Below are positions 58,163-64,000 of a DNA stretch of 64,000 nt, in pieces (within the stretch, counting starts at the first letter, position 1; each line of letters starts with the position of its first letter). The DNA comes from Gemmiger gallinarum. GTDB taxonomy: Bacteria > Bacillota > Clostridia > Oscillospirales > Ruminococcaceae. Made by a program: the position numbers and the translations under genes. The notes below the pieces were generated by a model, which was not told the DNA's origin, made no database searches, and was given only the letters and a program-made list of their open reading frames with translations. The stretch is from positions 620,001-684,000 of the forward strand of contig NZ_JADCKC010000001.1 of NCBI RefSeq assembly GCF_014982805.1, given 5' to 3'.

Positions 58163-58669
58163 ATGAACGAACAGAAAAAAGTTGCCATTGTCATGGGTTC
58201 CGACAGCGACTGGCCGGTGGTCAAGGGCGCCTGCAGTGTTCTGAAGGACTTCGGCGTTCCCTATGAGGCCCGGGTCCTGTCGGCTCACCGCACCCCCGCC
58301 GCAGCCGCCGACTTTGCCAAAAACGCCCGCGCCAACGGCTTCGGCGTCATTCTGTGCGCCGCCGGCATGGCCGCCCATCTGGCCGGTGCCTTCGCCGCCA
58401 ACACCACCCTGCCGGTCATCGGCATCCCCATGAAGGGCGGCGCCATGGACGGCATGGACGCTCTGCTGGCTACCGTCCAGATGCCTTCCGGCTTCCCCGT
58501 GGCGACCGTGGCCCTGAACGGTGCCAAGAACGCCGCCTACCTGGCTGTTGCCATCCTGGCCCTCTCCGATGAGGAGCTGACCGCCAAGCTGGAAAAGTTC
58601 CGCGCCGACACCGCTGAGGCCATCGCCAAGAAGGATGCCGCCATCCGCGCCGAGGCTGCCGCACTGTAA
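58163..58669 (+). CDS. purE: N5-carboxyaminoimidazole ribonucleotide mutase PurE
   Basis: A 168-residue class I PurE, which moves the carboxylate of N5-CAIR to give CAIR. The phosphate/active-site loop MGSDSDW (15-20 region), AHRTP with its catalytic His, and the AAGMAAHLAGAFAA and PVIGIPMKGG motifs are all present. SD AGGAGGG precedes ATG 58163; the longer frame runs through the leader hairpin. First gene of the purine cluster. No purK is visible here. Confidence 0.95.
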   Translation: MNEQKKVAIVMGSDSDWPVVKGACSVLKDFGVPYEARVLSAHRTPAAAADFAKNARANGFGVILCAAGMAAHLAGAFAANTTLPVIGIPMKGGAMDGMDALLATVQMPSGFPVATVALNGAKNAAYLAVAILALSDEELTAKLEKFRADTAEAIAKKDAAIRAEAAAL

Positions 58670-58718
58670 CCTTTCCTCCCCAAACCCACATTTTTATACC
58701 ATACAGGGTGTGCAATAT

Positions 58719-58737
58719 TACCATGCTATGGTATGAT
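58719..58737 (+). promoter_or_regulatory. Promoter with overlapping dyad upstream of purC
   Basis: Extended -10 TGGTATGAT (-10 at 58732-58737) overlaps a perfect dyad TACCAT-GCT-ATGGTA (58719-58733); a further ATACCATA (58696-58703) mirrors TATGGTAT (58727-58734). Operator and promoter together suggest regulated internal initiation for purC onward. Confidence 0.45.
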
Positions 58738-58790
58738 ATTGATAGAAAGTAAACGAACCTTACCCATTACCAGAAAAGGAGCGTATCACC

Positions 58791-59504
58791 ATGAATGTTA
58801 CCATTAAAGAGCAGATGTACGAAGGCAAGGCAAAGCAGGTTTTCGCCACCAGCGATCCCGAGATCGTCATGGTCCACTACAAGGATGACGCCACTGCCGG
58901 CGACGGTGAGAAGAAGGGCACCATCCGCGACAAGGGCATCGTCAACAACAAGCTGTCCAACGCTCTCATGCAGAAGCTGGAAAAGGAAGGCATCCCCACC
59001 CATTACGTGGAGGAGCTCAACGACCGTGACACCCTGGTCAAGAAGGTGGAGATCGTTCCCCTGGAGGTCATCATCCGCAATATGGCCGCCGGTCACTTCT
59101 CCCTGCGCATGGGCGTTGCCGAGGGCACTCCCTTCAAGACCCCCATTCTCGAGTTCAGCTACAAGAACGACGACCTGCATGATCCCTTCATCAACCACTA
59201 CTACGCTCTGGCCCTTGACCTGGCTACCCAGGAAGAGATCGACACCATCACCAAGTACGCCTTCAAGGTCAACGAGGTGCTGAAGAAGATCCTGCTGGAT
59301 GTCAACATCCGCCTCATCGACTTCAAGCTGGAGTTCGGCCGCCTGGCCGACGGCACCATCATTCTGGCCGACGAGATCAGCCCCGACACCTGCCGTTTCT
59401 GGGATGCCACCACCGGCGCCCATCTGGACAAGGACCTGTTCCGCCGCGATCTGGGCGGCGAGGCCGACGCCTACCAGGAGGTCATGAAGCGCCTGCTGGG
59501 CTGA
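58791..59504 (+). CDS. purC: SAICAR synthase PurC
   Basis: A 237-residue ligase that joins CAIR and aspartate with ATP to SAICAR. Typical motifs: YEGKAKQVF at the start, KGTIRDKGIVNN, EVIIRNMAAGH, and the C-terminal DFKLEFGR...ADEISPDTCRFWD. Length is normal. SD AAAAGGAG precedes ATG. It lies 121 bp after purE with its own promoter-like element and dyad. Confidence 0.96.
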   Translation: MNVTIKEQMYEGKAKQVFATSDPEIVMVHYKDDATAGDGEKKGTIRDKGIVNNKLSNALMQKLEKEGIPTHYVEELNDRDTLVKKVEIVPLEVIIRNMAAGHFSLRMGVAEGTPFKTPILEFSYKNDDLHDPFINHYYALALDLATQEEIDTITKYAFKVNEVLKKILLDVNIRLIDFKLEFGRLADGTIILADEISPDTCRFWDATTGAHLDKDLFRRDLGGEADAYQEVMKRLLG

Positions 59505-59548
59505 TGCGTCCCTTTCCTTGCTGATCTTTTGTTGTGAGGTTAATATAC

Positions 59549-61018
59549 ATGTGTGAATCTGCCCTTACCGAAGCCCTGCACGAAGAATGCGGCGTATTCG
59601 GTATTTATGACAAGACCGGCGAGACCGACATGGTCAGCGCGGTATACAGCGCTCTGTATGCTTTGCAGCACCGTGGTCAGGAAAGCTGCGGCATGGCCCT
59701 GAACGTGGACGGCGTGCTGTCCGGCTACCGTGACCTGGGTCTTGTGAGCGAGGTCTTTACCAAGCGCGTGCTGGAGGATCTGCCCCACGACGCCAAGATG
59801 GCCACCGGCCATGTGCGCTACGCCACCGCCGGTCAACGCAGCCGCTCCAACGCCCAGCCCATGGTCCTGCATCACTGCAAGGGCGCCATGGCCATCTGCC
59901 ACAACGGCAACCTGGTCAACGCGCCCAAGCTGCGCCGCAAGCTGGAGATGAGCGGTTCCATCTTCCACGGCACTTCCGACACCGAAGTCATCGGATATCT
60001 GCTGACCCAGAACCGCCTGCTGACCCCCAACATCGAGATGGCCGTCAGCCGTACCATGGACGACATTGAGGGTGCCTACAGTCTGGTCATCATGACCCAC
60101 ACCAAGCTCATCGCCGCCCGGGACCCCAACGGCTTCCGTCCCCTGTGCATCGGTGAGCTGCCTGACGGCGCGGGCTACGCCTTCGCCTCCGAGTCCTGCG
60201 CTCTGGACGCTGTGGGAGCCAGGTTCGTGCGGGATGTCCGCCCCGGCGAGATCGTCATTGCCGACCACGCGGGCCTGCGCAGCATTGACACCCACTGCAA
60301 CACTGCGCCCCACACCATCTGCGTCTTTGAGTACATCTACTTTGCCCGTCCCGACTCGGTCATCGAGGGCACCTGCGTCCATGAGGCCCGGCTGCAGGCA
60401 GGGCGCTTCCTGGCGCAGGAGCATCCTGTGGAGGCCGACGTGGTCATCGGCGCGCCGGATTCCGGCCTGGACGCTGCCCTGGGGTACGCTCAGGAAAGCG
60501 GTATCCCCTACGGCATCGGTTTCATCAAGAACAAGTATGTGGGCCGCACCTTCATTCAGGGCAACCAGAAGCAGCGGGAAAACAGCGTCCGCATCAAGCT
60601 CAACGCCATTGAGTCCACCGTCAAGGGCAAGCGCGTTGTGCTGGTGGACGACTCCATCGTCCGCGGCACCACCAGCGCCCGCACCATCCGCCTGCTGCGG
60701 GAGGCCGGTGCCAAGGAGGTGCACTACCGCATCAGCGCGCCGCCTTTCATCCATCCCTGCTATTTCGGCACCGACATCCCCGACGAGAAAGACCTGATCG
60801 CCACCGGCCACACCGTGGAGGAGATCAACCGTCTGGTGGGTTCCGACACGCTGGGCTATCTGAGCGTGGAGCATGTCAAGCAGCTTGCCATCCACAGCCA
60901 CTGCGATTTCTGCACCGGCTGCTTTACCGGTCAGTATCCCGTGACCCCGCCCGCCGAGACGATGGACATTGTCTACGACAAGCCGCTGAGCGTTTCCAAT
61001 CCCCAGAAAAAGCTGTGA
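59549..61018 (+). CDS. purF: Amidophosphoribosyltransferase PurF
   Basis: A 489-residue class II glutamine amidotransferase that makes phosphoribosylamine from PRPP, the first step of purine synthesis. It belongs to the B. subtilis type: a short propeptide (13 residues) precedes the catalytic Cys14 (EECGVFG), and C-terminal cysteines (CDFCTGC) are ligands of a structural 4Fe-4S cluster. The PRPP loop is VVLVDDSIVRGTT. ATG 59549 gives the standard propeptide; GTGAGGT lies 9 bases upstream. Part of the pur operon. Confidence 0.96.
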   Translation: MCESALTEALHEECGVFGIYDKTGETDMVSAVYSALYALQHRGQESCGMALNVDGVLSGYRDLGLVSEVFTKRVLEDLPHDAKMATGHVRYATAGQRSRSNAQPMVLHHCKGAMAICHNGNLVNAPKLRRKLEMSGSIFHGTSDTEVIGYLLTQNRLLTPNIEMAVSRTMDDIEGAYSLVIMTHTKLIAARDPNGFRPLCIGELPDGAGYAFASESCALDAVGARFVRDVRPGEIVIADHAGLRSIDTHCNTAPHTICVFEYIYFARPDSVIEGTCVHEARLQAGRFLAQEHPVEADVVIGAPDSGLDAALGYAQESGIPYGIGFIKNKYVGRTFIQGNQKQRENSVRIKLNAIESTVKGKRVVLVDDSIVRGTTSARTIRLLREAGAKEVHYRISAPPFIHPCYFGTDIPDEKDLIATGHTVEEINRLVGSDTLGYLSVEHVKQLAIHSHCDFCTGCFTGQYPVTPPAETMDIVYDKPLSVSNPQKKL

Positions 61019-61060
61019 CCCTGCGCGGCGCACCGCCGCAGGCATCCAAGGAGGATCGTT

Positions 61061-62101
61061 ATGCAAAAGAGTCATTCCGAGAGTTACGCCGCTGCCGGTG
61101 TGGATATCACCGCGGGCTACAAGGCCGTTGAACTGATGAAGCAGTACGTCGACCGCACCATGAACCGCCACTGCATTGGCGGGCTGGGCGGCTTCGGCGG
61201 TCTGTTTGAGCTGGACTGCACCAACATGCCCCACCCTGTGCTGATCTCCGGCACCGACGGCGTGGGCACCAAGCTGCGCATCGCACATTTCATGGACAAG
61301 CATGACACCGTGGGCATCGACTGCGTTGCCATGTGCGTCAACGACGTCATCTGCGCAGGCGCCAAGCCTCTGGTGTTCCTGGACTACATCGCCTGCGGCA
61401 AGAACGTACCCGAGCGCATTGCCGAGCTGGTCAAGGGCGTGGCCGAGGGCTGCGTTCAGGCAGGCTGCGCTCTGGTGGGCGGCGAGACCGCCGAGATGCC
61501 CGGCTTCTACCCCGAGGATGAGTACGACTTGGCCGGCTTTACCGTGGGCGCCGTGGACAAGAGCAAGATCCTGGACAACTCCACCATGGTCCCCGGCGAT
61601 GTCATGATCGCTCTGCCCTCCTCCGGCGTGCACTCCAACGGCTTCTCGCTGGTGCGCAAGATCTTTGATCTGGAAAACCAGCCCGAAGTGCTGGAGAAGC
61701 GGTATCCTGCCCTGGGCTGCACCCTGGGCGAGGCTTTGCTGGCTCCCACCCGCATCTACGTCAAGCCGGTGCTGGCGCTGATGGAGGAAGTTACCGTCAA
61801 GGGCGTGTCCCACATCACCGGCGGCGGCTTCTATGAGAACATCCCCCGCAGTCTGAAGGCCGGCTGCTGCGCCCGCATCCGCAAGGAGGATGTGCGCACC
61901 CCCGCCCTCTTCGACGTGCTGGCCAAGGAAGGCAACATTCCCGAGCGCGACATGTTCAACACCTTCAACATGGGCGTTGGCATGGTGCTGACCGTTGCCG
62001 CCGAGGACGCCGACAAGGCTCTCGAAATCCTCAAGGCCAACGGCGAGGATGCCTACCGTCTCGGTGTCATTGCCGAGGGCGAAGGAGTGGAACTGGTATG
62101 A
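61061..62101 (+). CDS. purM: Phosphoribosylformylglycinamidine cyclo-ligase PurM
   Basis: A 346-residue AIR synthase of the PurM/PurL/SelD fold. Motifs: [16 protein letters not shown] at the start, GTDGVGTK (ATP site), [26 protein letters not shown] and [13 protein letters not shown]. It closes the imidazole ring of FGAM with ATP. SD AAGGAGG precedes ATG. Its stop overlaps the purN start. Confidence 0.97.
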   Translation: MQKSHSESYAAAGVDITAGYKAVELMKQYVDRTMNRHCIGGLGGFGGLFELDCTNMPHPVLISGTDGVGTKLRIAHFMDKHDTVGIDCVAMCVNDVICAGAKPLVFLDYIACGKNVPERIAELVKGVAEGCVQAGCALVGGETAEMPGFYPEDEYDLAGFTVGAVDKSKILDNSTMVPGDVMIALPSSGVHSNGFSLVRKIFDLENQPEVLEKRYPALGCTLGEALLAPTRIYVKPVLALMEEVTVKGVSHITGGGFYENIPRSLKAGCCARIRKEDVRTPALFDVLAKEGNIPERDMFNTFNMGVGMVLTVAAEDADKALEILKANGEDAYRLGVIAEGEGVELV

Positions 62102-62691
62102 TGAAGATCGCGGTTTTGGTATCCGGCGGCGGCACCAACCTCCAGGCCATTCTGGAGAGCGAGCGCCGGGGTGAGAACCCGAACGGCAAGGTCACTCTGG
62201 TGGTGGCCAGCAAGCCCGGGGTCTACGCTCTGGAACGCGCGGCCTCCTTCGGGGTGCCCACGGCGGTGGTCAGCCGCAAGGACTATGCCACCTCGGAAGA
62301 ATTTGACGCCGCCCTGCTGAGCGTCCTTCAGGAAAACGGCATCGAGCTGGTGGTTCTGGCCGGATTTCTCAGCGTGCTGGGTCCCAGCGTCATCGCGGCC
62401 TATCCCAACCGCATCCTCAACGTCCATCCCAGCCTGATCCCCAGCTTCTGCGGGCCCGGCTTCTACGGCCTGCGGGTGCACGAGGCCGCTCTGGCCCGGG
62501 GTGTCAAGGTGACGGGTGCGACCGTCCACTTTGTCAACGAGGTATGCGACGGCGGTCCCATCCTGCTGCAGAAGGCGGTGGAGATCCAGCCCGGCGATAC
62601 CCCCGAAGTCTTACAAAAACGGGTGATGGTGGAGGCAGAGTGGAAGCTGCTGCCCCGTGCCATCGCCATGGTCTGCAACGGTGAGGTGTAA
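62098..62691 (+). CDS. purN: Phosphoribosylglycinamide formyltransferase PurN
   Basis: A 197-residue folate-dependent GAR transformylase. N-terminal [10 protein letters not shown] binds GAR phosphate; the catalytic triad N-H-D is present ([10 protein letters not shown] with the His, and D in the later VCDGGPI). It overlaps purM by 4 bp with two adjacent ATG codons (62098, 62101) and an AAGGAG inside purM. Length is normal. Confidence 0.96.
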   Translation: MMKIAVLVSGGGTNLQAILESERRGENPNGKVTLVVASKPGVYALERAASFGVPTAVVSRKDYATSEEFDAALLSVLQENGIELVVLAGFLSVLGPSVIAAYPNRILNVHPSLIPSFCGPGFYGLRVHEAALARGVKVTGATVHFVNEVCDGGPILLQKAVEIQPGDTPEVLQKRVMVEAEWKLLPRAIAMVCNGEV

Positions 62692-62696
62692 CAGCT

Positions 62697-63428
62697 ATGA
62701 AAAAGAACCTGTACAGATATCTTTCCGGCAACGAATATCCCGGCCGCGGCATCTGCCTGGGCCTCTCCCCCGACGGCACCAAAGCCATGGTTGCCTACTG
62801 GATCATGGGCCGCAGCGCCAACAGCCGCAACCGCGTGTTTGAGGCCATTCCCGGCGGCATCCGCACGGTGGCGGCCGACCCCGCCAAGATGGAGGACCCG
62901 CACCTCATCATCTACAATCCCGTGCTGACCCTGCACGAGACCACCATCGTCACCAACGGCGACCAGACCGACACCATTTATCACTTCATCCGGGACAATC
63001 TCTTCCCGGGCTACAGCTTTGAGGCTGCCCTGTCCACCCGTCTGTTCGAGGACGACGGCCCCAACTTCACCCCGCGCATTTCCGGCGTGGTCAACATGCG
63101 CCGCGGCGGTTACAAGCTGAACATCCTCAAGACCTGCGAGGGCGACCCCACCAGTCTGGAGCGCCAGACCTACGATTACCCGCAGCCTCTGGCCGGTGAG
63201 GGTCACTTCATCAGCACCTACCAGAAGAACGGCTCCCCCATCCCCAGCTACGCAGGCGAGCCCATGCGCGTGGCCATCGACCAGAACGACCCCAACGAGT
63301 TTGCCGGAAAGCTGTGGGAGGCACTCAACGAGGACAACAAGGTCAGCCTGTTCGTCCGTGCCATCACTCTGGCCACCGGCGACTACGAGGATGTTATCCT
63401 GAACAAATACACTGCTGTGGAGGGCTGA
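62697..63428 (+). CDS. IMP cyclohydrolase, PurO-like stand-alone enzyme
   Basis: A 243-residue protein of the IMP cyclohydrolase family that in archaea is called PurO (conserved start [29 protein letters not shown]; then SG.VN and YP..PLAG.GHFISTY). It closes FAICAR to IMP, the last step of purine synthesis, a job done in most bacteria by the N-terminal domain of PurH. It starts 5 bp after purN and 5 bp before a gene for the PurH transformylase domain alone, which shows that the two activities are separate here. Characterised only by family, not by search. Confidence 0.85.
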   Translation: MKKNLYRYLSGNEYPGRGICLGLSPDGTKAMVAYWIMGRSANSRNRVFEAIPGGIRTVAADPAKMEDPHLIIYNPVLTLHETTIVTNGDQTDTIYHFIRDNLFPGYSFEAALSTRLFEDDGPNFTPRISGVVNMRRGGYKLNILKTCEGDPTSLERQTYDYPQPLAGEGHFISTYQKNGSPIPSYAGEPMRVAIDQNDPNEFAGKLWEALNEDNKVSLFVRAITLATGDYEDVILNKYTAVEG

Positions 63429-63433
63429 GATCC

Positions 63434-64000
63434 ATGAAGGAATTTGAACTGAAATACGGTACCAACCCCAACCAGAAGCCTGCCCGCATCTACATGGCAG
63501 ACGGCAGCGAGCTGCCCATCCAGATCATGAACGGCCGTCCCGGCTACATCAACTTTCTGGATGCCTTCAACAGCTACCAGCTGGTCCGTGACCTGAAAGC
63601 GGCTCTGGGCCTGCCCGCCGCCGCCAGCTTCAAGCATGTCTCCCCCGCCGGCGCGGCCCTGGGCCTGCCCCTGGATGAGACGCTGCGCCGGATGTACCAC
63701 ATCGGCGCCGACGTGGAGCTGTCTCCTCTGGCCTGCGCTTACGCCCGCGCCCGCGGCGCTGACCGCATGTCCAGCTTCGGCGACTGGATTGCCCTGTCCG
63801 ATGTCTGCGACCTGGCTACCGCCAAGCTGATCCAGCACGAGGTGTCCGACGGCATCATTGCCCCCGGCTACGACGCCGACGCCCTGGAAGTGCTGAAATC
63901 CAAGAAAAAGGGCAACTACAACATCGTTGCCATCGATCCCGACTACGTCCCTGCCCACATCGAGACCCGCACCGTTTTCGGCGTGACCTTTGAGCAGGGC
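63434..64000 (+). CDS. purH: AICAR transformylase (stand-alone PurH C-terminal domain), truncated by window edge
   Basis: The visible 189 residues begin directly with the AICAR transformylase signature [12 protein letters not shown], then [25 protein letters not shown] and [17 protein letters not shown]. No N-terminal MGS-like IMP cyclohydrolase domain precedes it, so this is a single-domain transformylase; the remainder lies outside the window. It formylates AICAR with 10-formyl-THF to give FAICAR, the substrate of the PurO-like protein encoded 5 bp upstream. ATG 63434 has GGAGGG in the end of that gene. Confidence 0.92.
   Translation, partial: MKEFELKYGTNPNQKPARIYMADGSELPIQIMNGRPGYINFLDAFNSYQLVRDLKAALGLPAAASFKHVSPAGAALGLPLDETLRRMYHIGADVELSPLACAYARARGADRMSSFGDWIALSDVCDLATAKLIQHEVSDGIIAPGYDADALEVLKSKKKGNYNIVAIDPDYVPAHIETRTVFGVTFEQG

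Noticed and set aside
1-64000. CRISPR arrays, rRNA genes or intact insertion sequences
   Set aside because: No spaced direct repeats, rRNA segments or transposase frames were seen anywhere in the window.

Overview
The window is a chromosomal segment of a high-GC member of the Firmicutes, most like the gut Oscillospiraceae (Faecalibacterium / Gemmiger / Subdoligranulum group). This is inferred from low-GC-Gram-positive style promoters and ribosome binding sites, a yybP-ykoY riboswitch, a phenylalanine T-box, a probable Spo0A start at the left edge, desulfoferrodoxin (anaerobe), a D-aspartate ligase/asparagine synthase wall cluster and a purine operon with separate PurO-like and AICAR-transformylase genes. 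No rRNA, CRISPR array or intact transposase was seen.

Layout. 1-15.5 kb: response-regulator fragment, a DnaQ-type exonuclease/HAD pair, Mn-riboswitch-controlled mntP, a SERCA-type Ca2+ ATPase, the metY-metA direct sulfhydrylation pair, degV, an ECF sigma/anti-sigma pair, murC, superoxide reductase and a DUF975 membrane protein. 15.6-25.4 kb: an extracellular glycan/mucin-type locus: a 1758-residue secreted M60-like metallopeptidase carrying a dockerin-like repeat, a cohesin-like membrane-anchored partner 20 bp downstream, and a membrane-tethered GH3 enzyme with swapped domain order. 25.7-28 kb: tRNA-Pro followed by an AT-rich mobile-element scar holding an intact two-gene cassette (ImmA/IrrE-like protein that lost its HExxH, plus a two-helix membrane protein) amid frameshifted remnants. 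28-41.3 kb: housekeeping genes (pheST with T-box, BI-1, hemW, plsY, der, DUF512 radical SAM, DUF177-rpmF, MATE exporter, LysR). 41.5-48.5 kb: tRNA-Tyr, an SLC13-like permease, an ABC exporter split by a G-tract frameshift, ogt, tRNA-Trp, yebC and a zinc-ribbon/PASTA pseudokinase. 48.5-57.7 kb: a divergent cell-wall cluster (NifX-like, asnB, D-aspartate ligase | asnB, murE) followed by two acyltransferases. 58.1 kb to the right edge: purE-C-F-M-N-purO-like-purH(C-terminal part).

How genes work together. metA carries the Glu111 that selects acetyl-CoA, so with metY it makes homocysteine by O-acetylhomoserine sulfhydrylation. The D-Asp ligase, two glutamine-dependent amidotransferases and MurE predict an amidated D-Asx cross-bridge on the peptidoglycan stem. 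The M60 peptidase has no anchor of its own but a dockerin-like module, while its operon partner has an anchor and a cohesin-like domain, suggesting a minimal surface-displayed protease complex. Several frameshifts (26.05, 27.58 and 43.68 kb) lie in G/C runs, so sequencing error must be excluded before calling any of them biological.
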